Positions 1 through 11,350 of a DNA stretch of 64,000 bases are shown in pieces. How positions within the stretch are numbered: position 1 is the stretch's first letter; every line of letters begins with the position of its first letter. Source of the DNA: Alphaproteobacteria bacterium (lineage in GTDB: Bacteria > Pseudomonadota > Alphaproteobacteria > UBA6615). A program made the position numbers and the translations under genes. The notes beneath the pieces were generated by a model that was not told where the DNA came from, made no database searches, and saw only the letters and a list, made by a program, of their open reading frames with translations. The DNA lies in assembly GCA_011087645.1 (NCBI GenBank), contig JAALLF010000006.1, positions 62,001 through 126,000 of the forward strand, written 5' to 3'.

Positions 1-317
1 GCCAAGGTCACCCGGCGACCGATGAAGCTGGCGCCGCGCACGTTCAGGTTCGGGTGATCGGATTTGGTCGGGTTATTGCTCAGCCACCGCTGCCAACCGA
101 TCGAGGTGATAACCGCGAGGATGGCGAACAGGATGACCTGGATCCGCCAGTCCATATCCGGCACGGCGAGAACAACGAAGCCCATGATCAGGGCGGAAAT
201 GCCCGGCCACAGGAGAAAGGTCGAGACGACGAAGGTCTCGAGCGCGATCAGCGCAATACCGATCGCCCACCAGTGCCAGAAATCCAGCATCCACAACCAG
301 GCAATAATTTCTTCCAT
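1..317 (-). CDS. NfeD-family membrane protein (partial, 3' end outside window)
   Basis: The reverse strand from 317 reads a protein starting MEEIIAWLWMLDFWHWWAIG and continuing through two or three hydrophobic segments (about residues 15-75) to a polar stretch ending at the window edge, with the NfeD N-terminal pattern (ALETF followed by a FLLWPG turn). NfeD proteins are membrane partners of SPFH/stomatin proteins. The gene lies 50 nt downstream of the stomatin gene on the same strand, the usual two-gene arrangement, so a shared transcript is likely. The C-terminal OB-fold domain typical of the family is cut off by the window edge. Identification rests on hydrophobic pattern plus context. Confidence 0.85.
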   Translation of the reverse strand, partial: MEEIIAWLWMLDFWHWWAIGIALIALETFVVSTFLLWPGISALIMGFVVLAVPDMDWRIQVILFAILAVITSIGWQRWLSNNPTKSDHPNLNVRGASFIGRRVTL

Positions 318-367
318 CGCTGCACCTCAACGTTATGTCGTCACACCGAACTGTACGAAAGAAAGGG

Positions 368-1369
368 TCAGCCGCGCGGCGTCGGCGGCACGCTGCCACT
401 GTCGACGGAGCGGTCGCGGCCATTGGCGCTGCCACCGCTATCCATGCCGAACGCGGACTTGGCGAGCTCGGCAATGCCACCCAAGCTACCGATGACGCTC
501 GACGCTTCGACCGGGAACAGGATGACGCGTTGGTTGGGCGCGGACGCTAGGTTGCCGATCGCCTCGATATAGCGCTGGGCAACAAAGTAGTTGACCGACT
601 GGATGTCGCCCGAGGCGATCGCTTCGGAGACCGAGCGGGTCGCTTCGGCCTCGGCGGCGGCTTCGCGTTCGCGCGCCTCGGCGTCGCGGAAGGCAGCTTC
701 ACGGCGGCCCTCGGCCTCCAGGATGGCCGCCTGTTTCTGGCCCTCGGCCCGTAAGATCGCCGCCTGCTTCTCGCCTTCGGCCGACAAGACCTCGGCACGC
801 TTTTCGCGTTCGGCCTTCATTTGCTGGCCCATCGCCTCGACCAAGTCGGCCGGCGGCGATAAATCCTTAATTTCCACCCGGTTGACCTTGATGCCCCAGG
901 GATTGCTCGCCTCATCGATGACCCGCAGCAGGCGCTCGTTGATATCGTCGCGTTTCGACAACACATCGTCGAGGCTCATCGAGCCGATCACCGTACGAAG
1001 GTTGGTCAGCGACAGGTTCGACAACGCACGCTCAAGATCGCGCACCTCATAGGCCGTCTTTGCCGGATCGACGATTTGATAGAAAGCCACACCATCGGCG
1101 GTGATGGTGGCGTTGTCGTAGGAGATGACCTCCTGCGGCGGAATGTCGAGCACGGTTTCGCGCAAGGACAGCTTGAAGCCAACCCGATCGATAAACGGGA
1201 TGATCAGGTTCAACCCCGGTCGGATCGTATGGGTGTATTTGCCGAACCGTTCGACGGTCCATTCCTCGGCCTGCGGTACCTGCTTGATGCCCGAGCGAAT
1301 GATGACAAACGCTAGAACAACGACCGCTCCGACGAAGATCGCAAAACCACCGGGAATAAATGCTTCCAT
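368..1369 (-). CDS. qmcA: SPFH/band-7 (stomatin, QmcA-like) protein
   Basis: A 333-residue protein with one N-terminal membrane segment (about residues 8-26) followed by a band-7/SPFH domain (QVPQAEEWTVERFGKY, then IRPGLNLIIPFIDRV) and an Ala/Glu-rich coiled coil (about 185-250, AEREKRAEVLSAEGEKQAA). Such proteins oligomerise at the membrane and form scaffold microdomains; QmcA in E. coli is the closest well-known relative. The ATG at 1369 puts the membrane anchor right at the N-terminus as expected. NfeD follows 50 nt downstream. The C-terminal tail (GSANGRDRSVDSGSVPPTPRG) is polar and probably disordered. Confidence 0.93.
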   Translation of the reverse strand: MEAFIPGGFAIFVGAVVVLAFVIIRSGIKQVPQAEEWTVERFGKYTHTIRPGLNLIIPFIDRVGFKLSLRETVLDIPPQEVISYDNATITADGVAFYQIVDPAKTAYEVRDLERALSNLSLTNLRTVIGSMSLDDVLSKRDDINERLLRVIDEASNPWGIKVNRVEIKDLSPPADLVEAMGQQMKAEREKRAEVLSAEGEKQAAILRAEGQKQAAILEAEGRREAAFRDAEAREREAAAEAEATRSVSEAIASGDIQSVNYFVAQRYIEAIGNLASAPNQRVILFPVEASSVIGSLGGIAELAKSAFGMDSGGSANGRDRSVDSGSVPPTPRG

Positions 1370-1453
1370 AACTATAGCCCCCTATGCCGTGTTTCTATTG
1401 CACTGCAATATATAGGGATTTTTTCGCCCGTTTCCACGAATTTCGGAAATATG

Positions 1454-1478
1454 TTGAAAAATACCCCTTATTTTTCAA
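1454..1478. terminator. AT-rich perfect inverted repeat between ssb and qmcA
   Basis: TTGAAAAATA and its exact complement flank a 5-nt spacer (CCCCT). It lies 29 nt downstream of the ssb stop and 85 nt upstream of the stomatin start, both on the minus strand. Position suggests an ssb terminator, but the stem is AT-rich and there is no clean U-tract after it, so an operator role for qmcA is equally possible. Confidence 0.4.
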
Positions 1479-1506
1479 TCAGATAAATTAAATATCTAAT
1501 ATATGA

Positions 1507-1986
1507 CTAGAACGGTATTTCGTCGTCCAAATCGCCGCCGCCACCCATTTGGCCGCCGCCACCGCCGGCCATCGCTGGCTGGCCGTAGCCCGGATCGCCG
1601 CCCTGCTGGCCGGCCTCATAACCGCCCCCGCCGCCGCGACTGTCGAGCATGGTCAGCTCGCCGCGGAACCGCTGCAGCACCACCTCGGTGGAGTATTTCT
1701 CGACGCCCTGCTGATCGGTCCACTTGCGGGTCTGCAACTGGCCCTCGATATACAGTTTCGAGCCCTTTTTGACATATTTCTCGACCACATCGATCAGCCG
1801 CTGGTCGAAAATCACCACCCGGTGCCATTCGGTGCGCTCCTGGCGCTCGCCGGAATTCTTGTCATTCCATGATTCCGAGGTCGCCAACGACAGATTGCAC
1901 ACCTTGTCGCCGGAATTCATCGACCGAATTTCCGGATCGCGGCCCAAATTGCCGATCAAAATCACCTTGTTAACGCTGCCTGCCAT
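1507..1986 (-). CDS. ssb: Single-stranded DNA-binding protein
   Basis: A 159-residue SSB: N-terminal OB fold (about 1-110; [44 protein letters not shown]), a Gly-rich flexible linker (about 117-150) and the acidic C-terminal tip DLDDEIPF that recruits repair and replication partners. It coats single-stranded DNA in replication, recombination and repair. It is divergent from uvrA, and the intergenic region holds a LexA-like box, so at least part of its expression may be damage-inducible, as in many Proteobacteria where ssb and uvrA share an SOS control region. Confidence 0.97.
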   Translation of the reverse strand: MAGSVNKVILIGNLGRDPEIRSMNSGDKVCNLSLATSESWNDKNSGERQERTEWHRVVIFDQRLIDVVEKYVKKGSKLYIEGQLQTRKWTDQQGVEKYSTEVVLQRFRGELTMLDSRGGGGGYEAGQQGGDPGYGQPAMAGGGGGQMGGGGDLDDEIPF

Positions 1987-2120
1987 CGGTGCCTCTCCCG
2001 ATAAATGGGGTTTGTGCGGACAATAAATTCGCCCGCTTCATTGGTCGCCACACTCGCACACGGCCCCGAGGCCTCACAAGCAAGCTGGACGGCGAGTTGT
2101 CCACAATTTCATCCCACGAT

Positions 2121-2135
2121 ATTCTTGTTTTGTTC
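2121..2135 (+). promoter_or_regulatory. LexA (SOS) box, alphaproteobacterial type
   Basis: ATTC-N7-GTTC (half-sites 2121-2124 and 2132-2135) departs by one base from the alphaproteobacterial LexA operator GTTC-N7-GTTC. It lies between divergent ssb and uvrA and overlaps the region where a -35 for uvrA would fall. Confidence 0.75.
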
Positions 2136-2156
2136 TCATTACAATAGGGCTATATA
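2130..2156 (+). promoter_or_regulatory. Candidate uvrA promoter
   Basis: A TTGTTC hexamer (2130-2135), which overlaps the LexA-like box, precedes TATATA (2151-2156) by 15 nt. The short spacer makes the exact -35 uncertain. A transcript from here would have a leader of about 95-100 nt before the uvrA ATG at 2260, and LexA binding would occlude polymerase. Confidence 0.45.
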
Positions 2157-2259
2157 GACTCCCATTTCGCGATCCGCGACACCATGATAAGGGTGCACCC
2201 GCCAACGGCAGCGGCGATAGGGCTGTTTTGCCGAACTTCACGCCTAGCATCACTGAGCA

Positions 2260-5114
<2,855 letters not shown>

Positions 5115-5118
<4 letters not shown>

Positions 5119-5498
5119 GCGACAAGCCACAGGTCGAAGTATTTTATAACAGCGCCTGTCCGGTATGCCGAGCGGGTATGGACGAGCAGCGTGGCGCGTT
5201 CGAGAAAGCTGGCGTCGCCGACGCCGCCACCTTCACCGACATGACCGCCGCGCCCGACGCGTTGGTCGATGCGGGTCTGACCTTCGACGATGTGCGCCGT
5301 CATTTCTATGTGCGCGATAGCGAGGGCGCCCTGCACCGGGGTGCGGACGCCGCGGCCGTGTTGTGGCGCATGACGCGCGGCCGCCGCTGGATGGGTTGGC
5401 TGATCTCGCTACCGATCCTGCGCACGGTCTCGCGGCTGAGTTACGACATATTCGCCGACCTGCTCTATACGTGGAACCGCCGCAAGGGACGCTGGTAG
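5115..5498 (+). CDS. DCC-family (DUF393) thiol-disulfide oxidoreductase
   Basis: A 127-residue protein starting at a GTG that overlaps the uvrA stop (GTGA). The N-terminus carries a thioredoxin-like CPVC motif (residues 15-18, [13 protein letters not shown]), diagnostic of the DCC/DUF393 family; the C-terminal part has the hydrophobic stretch [23 protein letters not shown] and ends RKGRW. Members are predicted redox proteins with poorly known substrates. A longer frame from 4959 would run inside uvrA and lacks support; the GTG gives the motif at its normal position. Overlap with uvrA indicates translational coupling. Confidence 0.85.
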
Positions 5499-5641
5499 GC
5501 GATTGCGCGCGCCGCCGCGTTAACCATAGGGCCAGCTTTCCGCCCGCCGCGGTTTATCTCGGCGTCCAGAATTGCGACACTGGGGCACTGGCCGGACAAC
5601 TAGCCTCGTCAGCGATATGTGAGCCTGGAAAGACATCCCCA

Positions 5642-7261
5642 TTGGACCTCGAAGGTACCGATATTACCCCTGAGCCCGACGCGGCCATTGCCCGCGAGAT
5701 CGAGCTCAAACTCCGCGTCGCTCCCGACGCGGTGGAGACGCTATTGGCGTGCCCGCGCCTCGCCGCCAGCATCCCGGGCCTGGCGAGCGCGCAACAGCTT
5801 GACGCCGTCTACTACGACACTGCCGATCTGCGGCTGCAAAAGCGCGGCGCGAGCCTGCGGGTCCGCCGCGAGGGCGACCGTTTCGTGCAAACCGTCAAGA
5901 CCAGCAGTTCGACTGCCGGCGCCCTCGACCGCTTGGAGTGGGAGACCATTGTTTCCGACCTCACGCCCCGGCCCGATTGGGTGATGGATAAAAGGGCGCG
6001 GACGTTGCTGGGCCATTTGGCGCCAAACGAGCTGGCGGAAATTTGTAGCACCCGCATCCAGCGCGAGACCCGGGTCGTCGGCTACAAGCATAATGGCGAC
6101 ATCACCATCATTGAGGTCGCCATCGATCGCGGCACCCTGGAAGCCGGCGAACGCGCGCAGCCCACCGCCGAAATCGAGCTTGAACTGCTTAAGGGCGACA
6201 AACAGGCGCTCTACGCTCTGGCGCTCGAACTACATGATGTCGCGCCGCTACAGGTCGAGAGCCGCAGCAAGGCGGAGCGGGCCTATGCGCTGTTCACCAG
6301 CGAACCGCCGCCATGGCACAAGGCGAAAAAACTTCGCTTAGCCCCCGACACCAGCGTCGACGAGGGCATTTCGATAATTTTTAAAAACTGCTTCGCCCAC
6401 TGGATGGTAAACGAGCCCGCCGTTCTCAACGGCGGCGACGCGGAAGCACTGCATCAGATGCGGGTCGCGCTCCGCCGCACGCGCTCGGCGTTGGCCGTAT
6501 TCGGTAGTGTGCTGCCGATGATGCAGGCCCGTTGGCTGAAGACGGAATGCCAATGGATAGGAGACGCCTTGGGAGCGGCGCGTAATTGGGACGTATTCCT
6601 TGACGATATTCTGGCGCCGCTGGAGGCCAGACGGCCCGGCGATAAATCCCTAGCGGCGCTGCGCGAACAATGTCTGCGGGCGCGGGTGCGAAATTATGAA
6701 ACCGTGTGCCAGGCGATCGGCTCGCCACGCTATACGACGCTGGTTTTAAATTTCAACCGCTGGATCGAGGAAGCCGACTGGCACACCAGCCAACAGAGCA
6801 CCCGTCGCAAGATCCTCGATGCGCCGCTCAAAACATACGCCGATATCGTCCTCCAACGACGTTATCGCAAGCTGATCAAACAGGGAAACAAGCTGGCCGG
6901 CGCGACAGCGGAAAATCGCCATGATCTTCGCATCGCCATCAAAAAATTTCGCTACACCTCGGAATTCTTTGCCTCGCTTTACGGCGCCAAGAAATCGAGG
7001 GTGATGATCGGTGATCTATCGAACCTGCAAGACACCTTGGGCGATCTAAACGATCTCGCGGTCACCGAACGGCAACTCGAGACCGTTGTCTATCAGGCCT
7101 TCGCGCACCCGGCCCATGACGACATCATCCGCGCGGTGGGCCTCGTGGTGGGCTGGAGTACAGCGCGCGGCAAGCGTGGCAAGTCCAACCTGTTAGACCA
7201 ATGGAAGGGCTTTTCCCAGCGCAAGCGATTTTGGAAACGCGGGGCCAAGAAAAAAGGCTAA
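5642..7261 (+). CDS. CYTH and CHAD domain protein
   Basis: About 539 residues from a TTG start preceded by GGAAAG 9 nt upstream. The N-terminal half is a CYTH (triphosphate tunnel) domain opening with EIELKLRV, the ExExK signature; the C-terminal half is a CHAD helical domain rich in conserved His and Arg (LHQMRVALRRTRSAL; HDLRIAIKKFRYTSEFF), which binds polyphosphate. CYTH-CHAD proteins act on or bind inorganic tri- or polyphosphate. The frame stays open back to 5363, but that extension overlaps the preceding gene and is unlike the family; the TTG places the ExExK motif near residue 17-20. Confidence 0.88.
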   Translation: MDLEGTDITPEPDAAIAREIELKLRVAPDAVETLLACPRLAASIPGLASAQQLDAVYYDTADLRLQKRGASLRVRREGDRFVQTVKTSSSTAGALDRLEWETIVSDLTPRPDWVMDKRARTLLGHLAPNELAEICSTRIQRETRVVGYKHNGDITIIEVAIDRGTLEAGERAQPTAEIELELLKGDKQALYALALELHDVAPLQVESRSKAERAYALFTSEPPPWHKAKKLRLAPDTSVDEGISIIFKNCFAHWMVNEPAVLNGGDAEALHQMRVALRRTRSALAVFGSVLPMMQARWLKTECQWIGDALGAARNWDVFLDDILAPLEARRPGDKSLAALREQCLRARVRNYETVCQAIGSPRYTTLVLNFNRWIEEADWHTSQQSTRRKILDAPLKTYADIVLQRRYRKLIKQGNKLAGATAENRHDLRIAIKKFRYTSEFFASLYGAKKSRVMIGDLSNLQDTLGDLNDLAVTERQLETVVYQAFAHPAHDDIIRAVGLVVGWSTARGKRGKSNLLDQWKGFSQRKRFWKRGAKKKG

Positions 7262-8769
7262 TCGTGGCGACCAGTTAAGTCGTAGCCTGCCAGCGCAGCA
7301 TCGACTAACGCTTGGCTCTTGTCGAAATTATAGGCTTGGTACATGCGCGACTTCACCACGAAGGGCGGCCCGGCATAGAATTTTTCGTATTGGTCGTGGC
7401 GGCCGGCGAATTCCGAGCCGATGAGATCCCAGGCGAGCTTCATCAATTTGACCCGCTCTTCGCTGCTATGACCGGGCGACTGATTGTAGCGGTCGATATC
7501 GGCGCGTATCTCGGGATTGGCGAAATCGCGCGCGCTCGACGGTAGCTGGATAACGCCGCCGCCACACAGCTCGCGCATGAGGTTGAGCATCTTGGGATAG
7601 ACTTCGGCCTGCAAGACGATAGCAGCGTAGAGAGCCTGACGTCCCGGTTCGACGATGCCGTTGGCGTTGGTCGTGCAAGTCGCGATTTGGGCTTCGACCA
7701 GCCCTTCGAGCATCGCCGCATAGCTCGCCATGTCGCCGATCAATGTCTGAACCGCCGGGATCGCCGCGACCCCGTTCATGTCGGCGATCCGCTTGGCCAG
7801 TCCCATGAGGAATTGCAGCTTGGAACATAGACGAATCTGCGCCTGGTGATTGCCCATCGCGTGAGACCCGGTATCCCACCATTGGTCGCTGCAGATCTCG
7901 ATATCCTTGTAGACGAATACCTGTTCCCACGGCACCAACACATCGTCGAACACCACCAAGGAATCGGTCTCATCAAAGCGTGACGCCAGCGGATAATCGA
8001 AGGCGCTGCTCGCGGCAGCCGCATAGGAGCGCCGCGAATAGATTTTCACCCCCGGCGCGTTGCAAGCAATGGCGACGTTGATCGCGTGGTTCTCGTCACC
8101 GGGCCGCACCGGGGTGACTTGGCTCAGGCAAACATAGTCGGAGAGCGCGGTGCCAGTGCCCAGCATCTGGGCGCCGCGAATGACCACGCCGTCGTCACGC
8201 TCCTCGACCACCCCGGCGTACAGGTCGGCGGGGTCCTGCTGGTGCATCGGCTTCGAGCGGTCGATCTGCGGCGGCACGATGGTGTAGGACACGAAAATAT
8301 CGCGGTCGCGTAGGAAATCGAAAAATTGCCCTAAGTTTTCGGCGCGTTCGGCATTGTTATTGCGCGCGAAAACTTCGGGCGCCGACATCCAGCCGACGAA
8401 GAACCCGGCCACATGATCGGGGCTGCGTCCCATCAACCCAAATGTCGCCCCCGACCAGCGGGCAATGGCGCGGCGCCGGGCCTGTAGATCCTCCACTGAG
8501 CGGGGAATCTGCCAGATGCGGTTTACCGGTTCGCCGGTCGCCGGCGAGGCAAAGGTCATCTGGTCGCTATTCGCCGGGTCGCTGGCAATATCGTACAAAT
8601 CGGCAATCGAACGGACCGCATCGCGAAACGCCGGATGGCTGGTCACATCGCCGACTTCCTCGCCGTCGATAAACACCCGCCGGCCATCGTTCTTAAGGCC
8701 CGCGATATATTGCGCCCCGGTGCGCAAGCCGCCCGGAAATCTTTGGTCGTTCAGGTAACTCGCAGACAT
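7258..8769 (-). CDS. 4-hydroxyphenylacetate 3-monooxygenase-type (HpaB/PvcC) flavin oxygenase
   Basis: 503 residues from the ATG at 8769 (MSASYLNDQRFPGGLRTG). It has the HpaB-family layout: an N-terminal helical domain (ARWSGATFGLMGRSPDHVAGF), a beta domain (FVSYTIVPPQIDRS, VVIRGAQMLGTGTALSD) and a C-terminal helical bundle (GHSSEERVKLMKLAWDLIGSEF). These enzymes use reduced FAD from a partner reductase to hydroxylate phenols. No HpaC reductase gene is beside it, so substrate and partner are unknown. The frame extends to 9003 without support; that extension would overlap the divergent DUF1330 gene. It converges on the CYTH-CHAD gene with a 4-nt overlap. Confidence 0.88.
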   Translation of the reverse strand: MSASYLNDQRFPGGLRTGAQYIAGLKNDGRRVFIDGEEVGDVTSHPAFRDAVRSIADLYDIASDPANSDQMTFASPATGEPVNRIWQIPRSVEDLQARRRAIARWSGATFGLMGRSPDHVAGFFVGWMSAPEVFARNNNAERAENLGQFFDFLRDRDIFVSYTIVPPQIDRSKPMHQQDPADLYAGVVEERDDGVVIRGAQMLGTGTALSDYVCLSQVTPVRPGDENHAINVAIACNAPGVKIYSRRSYAAAASSAFDYPLASRFDETDSLVVFDDVLVPWEQVFVYKDIEICSDQWWDTGSHAMGNHQAQIRLCSKLQFLMGLAKRIADMNGVAAIPAVQTLIGDMASYAAMLEGLVEAQIATCTTNANGIVEPGRQALYAAIVLQAEVYPKMLNLMRELCGGGVIQLPSSARDFANPEIRADIDRYNQSPGHSSEERVKLMKLAWDLIGSEFAGRHDQYEKFYAGPPFVVKSRMYQAYNFDKSQALVDAALAGYDLTGRHD

Positions 8770-8910
8770 CTTGTTTGGGCCCCCAGCATTGCCGCGGCGA
8801 CCAGTGTAACGTCGCCATCGGAATTTGACAGTCACACCGCACTTGAGTTGGCGCTCTTGTCCACCGAGCGCTAAGCTGGCAGCAACCCACGATCTAACCA
8901 GGAGAGAATT

Positions 8911-9198
8911 ATGGTTGCCTACGTAATCATCGATTCCGACGTCCACGACCCCGAACGCATGAAAGCCTATGGCGCCAAGGTCCGCGACACGCTCCAGGCC
9001 CATGGAGGCAAACCCGTCATCGCCAGCAGTCCCATCGAAGTGCTGGAGGGTGACTGGAACCCGGCGCGCATCGTCATGCTCGAGTTTGCCGATGCCGATG
9101 CCGCCCGCGCCTGGTACAATTCACCGGAATATCAGGAAATTCTGCCGATCCGTCTCGAAGCGGCCAATGACAAACTGTTGATTGTCGAGGGAGTTTAA
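8911..9198 (+). CDS. DUF1330 (dimeric alpha-beta barrel) protein
   Basis: A 95-residue protein, full length for DUF1330: VAYVIIDSDVHDPERMKAYG at the start, WNPARIVMLEFADADAARAW and YNSPEYQEILPIR in the second half. The family is a ferredoxin-like fold related to small monooxygenases and EthD-type proteins; biochemical role unknown. An AGGAGAG ribosome-binding site lies just upstream. It is divergent from the HpaB-type gene (141 nt apart) and may share its control region. A REP-like palindrome follows directly. Confidence 0.88.
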   Translation: MVAYVIIDSDVHDPERMKAYGAKVRDTLQAHGGKPVIASSPIEVLEGDWNPARIVMLEFADADAARAWYNSPEYQEILPIRLEAANDKLLIVEGV

Positions 9199-9204
9199 AA
9201 CAAA

Positions 9205-9277
9205 CCTCATCCTGAGCTTGTCGAAGGATGGGGTGCAACATCCCCGCCCCTCGTCCTTCGACAAGCTCAGGATGAGG
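9205..9277. repeat. REP-like intergenic palindrome, copy 1
   Basis: Two 26-nt arms (9205-9230 and 9252-9277) are reverse complements with one mismatch, around a 21-nt loop. The core AGCTTGTCGAAG with its complement recurs at two other sites in the window. It sits between convergent genes, where a folded transcript could act as a bidirectional terminator. Confidence 0.85.
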
Positions 9278-9312
9278 GTCTCTGGGCAGGGGTGTTTACG
9301 GGTTGATTAGCT

Positions 9313-10359
9313 TTAACGGAACGGCGGCAGCACGTCGGCGTTGAAGCGCGCCATCGTGGCCATTGCCTGGGCGTGGGTCCAGTCGCCGGTGCGCACCATG
9401 AATGATAACTCCGTGAAGCCGATATCGCGGAAATGCGCGATGCGCTCGATGATTTGTTCGGGTGTGCCGATCAAGGTGCGCTCGCGGAAAAATTTGACGA
9501 GATTGCCGTCCGGCGCGAGGAATTCGAACACACTTTCGTCGCCGGCGTAATCCTCGTTCCACTGATCGCCCTGGAACAACAAGCGGAACAGGTTGGCGTG
9601 TTCCTGCACCGTCGCGCCGGCCTCTTCGATCGCCTGTTCTTCGCTATCGGCGATGTAGAGAAACAAATTCATCATCGCCTCTCGGCGCGCCGGATCGTGG
9701 CCAGCGGCGTCCCAGCTATCCTTGTACCATTGGAAATATTCCAACGATTGCGCCGGCGACACCGGGTACTGGTTCATCATTAAGCTAAAACCGTGACGCC
9801 CCGCCCATTCGAAGCTGTCGCGGGTGCGTGATGCCGCAACCCAGATCGGTACCGGGTCCTGTAAGGGCGTCGGATGTAGCTTCAGCTTGGGGAATGAATA
9901 ATGCGCACCGTCATAGGCAAAGGTCTCGCCGGCCCAGGCGCGGGTGATGATCTCGAAGGCTTCTTCGCGTATCGCGCTGGCATCGTTGGCATCGATATTA
10001 TGGCCTTCGAACTCATGGGGCAGATAACCGCGTCCGATACCAAAATCCACGCGGCCGCCCGATAGCTGGTCGAGCATGGCGAAGTCTTCGGCGACGTGCA
10101 GCGGATTGTGCAGCGGCAATAACGAGATCGCCGGGCCAAGACGGATGCGTTGCGTCTCGCGCGCCCACGCCGTAAGGATCACCGCCGGATTGGGCACCGC
10201 GCCGCCGTAATAATGAAAATGATGCTCCGACTGCCAGACCCGATCCCAGCCGCTGGCATCGGCGAGTTTCACCACCTCGATCAGTTCTTCGTAGAACTGG
10301 GCCAGCGACGTGGCCACGCCCTCGCGGTAACAGGGCAACATAAACAACGAGAATTTCAT
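9313..10359 (-). CDS. LLM-class (bacterial luciferase-like) flavin monooxygenase
   Basis: 348 residues from ATG 10359 (MKFSLFMLPCYREGV). It is a luciferase-like TIM barrel: SEHHFHYYGG near residue 45-54, LGPAISLLPLHNPLHVAEDFAMLDQLSGGRVDFGIGRG, and GTPEQIIERIAHFRDIG near the C-terminus are all family hallmarks. Members use FMNH2 or F420 as loose cofactor; the substrate cannot be read from sequence. The open frame extends to 10443, but that extension overlaps the next gene's end and lacks family features. It is close to the HpaB-type gene, so both may belong to an accessory oxidative-degradation set. Confidence 0.9.
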   Translation of the reverse strand: MKFSLFMLPCYREGVATSLAQFYEELIEVVKLADASGWDRVWQSEHHFHYYGGAVPNPAVILTAWARETQRIRLGPAISLLPLHNPLHVAEDFAMLDQLSGGRVDFGIGRGYLPHEFEGHNIDANDASAIREEAFEIITRAWAGETFAYDGAHYSFPKLKLHPTPLQDPVPIWVAASRTRDSFEWAGRHGFSLMMNQYPVSPAQSLEYFQWYKDSWDAAGHDPARREAMMNLFLYIADSEEQAIEEAGATVQEHANLFRLLFQGDQWNEDYAGDESVFEFLAPDGNLVKFFRERTLIGTPEQIIERIAHFRDIGFTELSFMVRTGDWTHAQAMATMARFNADVLPPFR

Positions 10360-10415
10360 TACGCAATACGCCTCGGCGAACCTTCGATACCGCCGTGTCG
10401 CGGCGATGGAGCGGT

Positions 10416-11222
10416 CTATGTACCGGTCTTCACCGCTTCCCAATAGTCGTCATTTAGGTCCTGGATGAGGTCGTCATGAGCCAGACCGAGACATTCCCGC
10501 AACGTCTGATCGCCGAACCGGGTTTTCCGATAGCAGCCGTTATAGGCCAATCGCGCCCGATAGGATCCCCGCGTCGACAGGCTCTGCGCAACGGGAACGC
10601 CGGTTGTCGACCATATTTCGGATCGAGTTTCGAAATTCGCCCGGCCATGGCGCGGCAGGTTGTCGATCATGCGGGCCAGCACTTGGCTGGCATCGGCCTT
10701 GTCGCCTTCCTGATCGACGATCACGGTCGCGGTTTGCCGTAACCGTCCGGCGCCTAGTTCGATATCACCCTCGGTCAGGGAATCGGCATTGACGGCCGGT
10801 CCAGTTTCCGGAATTAGGGTCAGTCCCTCATCAATCGACAGTTCAACAGAGGCGACGTCGTATTGCCGCAAAACATCCTTCGACAGGCTCACCCGAACAG
10901 ACGAATAGCCGCGTGCCGAAGAAAATTTAAGAACATCTTCAACCAAGATGGCGATCCGGCTGCCGTCGCGGCGAATACCGGTCAAACCCACCGTATTGGG
11001 ATCATGGGGGAAGTAGGCTTGGCCGGGCATCGGTCTCACCCGTTCTTCTTGCAGGCAAATCGATGTGAGTTCCGCCCCGCATTCGCCATTTGAACAGTGC
11101 AACGGAACCGCAGATACGGTCTGGACGATCCCCAGCATCTGGGGGTCGGCAGACGCCGGCGTCACACCGATAGATATTGCGAAGGACGCGGTAAATGCAG
11201 CAGCAAGGATCAATTTGTGCAT
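10416..11222 (-). CDS. Secreted protein of unknown function
   Basis: 268 residues from ATG 11222. The N-terminus MHKLILAAAFTASFAISIGV ending TPASA-DP is a clear Sec signal peptide with predicted cleavage near residue 22. The mature part has Cys residues that could pair (HCSNGECGAELTSICLQ; NGCYRKTRFGDQTLRECLG), an alternation of beta-like segments and an acidic middle. I recognise no family. A longer start at 11264 would put a charged leader before the signal peptide and is less likely. An AGGAG site lies upstream of 11222. The neighbour upstream, trmFO, is divergent; no functional link is apparent. Confidence 0.75.
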   Translation of the reverse strand: MHKLILAAAFTASFAISIGVTPASADPQMLGIVQTVSAVPLHCSNGECGAELTSICLQEERVRPMPGQAYFPHDPNTVGLTGIRRDGSRIAILVEDVLKFSSARGYSSVRVSLSKDVLRQYDVASVELSIDEGLTLIPETGPAVNADSLTEGDIELGAGRLRQTATVIVDQEGDKADASQVLARMIDNLPRHGRANFETRSEIWSTTGVPVAQSLSTRGSYRARLAYNGCYRKTRFGDQTLRECLGLAHDDLIQDLNDDYWEAVKTGT

Positions 11223-11350
11223 ATGTTCCTCCTGAAAACGCGAATCTCTGGCCAAGCGTGGCACGGGGTGTTTCCAGGGTCAATTCACTTAGCGTTGCCA
11301 CGGGCGGCCGCTGGCGTTATCTCAACACGAGCGAGACTTAGGGAAACAGT

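Noticed and set aside
8770..9003. Extended N-terminus of the HpaB-type monooxygenase
   Set aside because: The extension is unlike the family and would overlap the divergent DUF1330 gene; the ATG at 8769 gives the family start.
9205..9277. CRISPR-like repeat unit
   Set aside because: Each palindrome occurs once per site with no regular spacers; these are dispersed inverted repeats.
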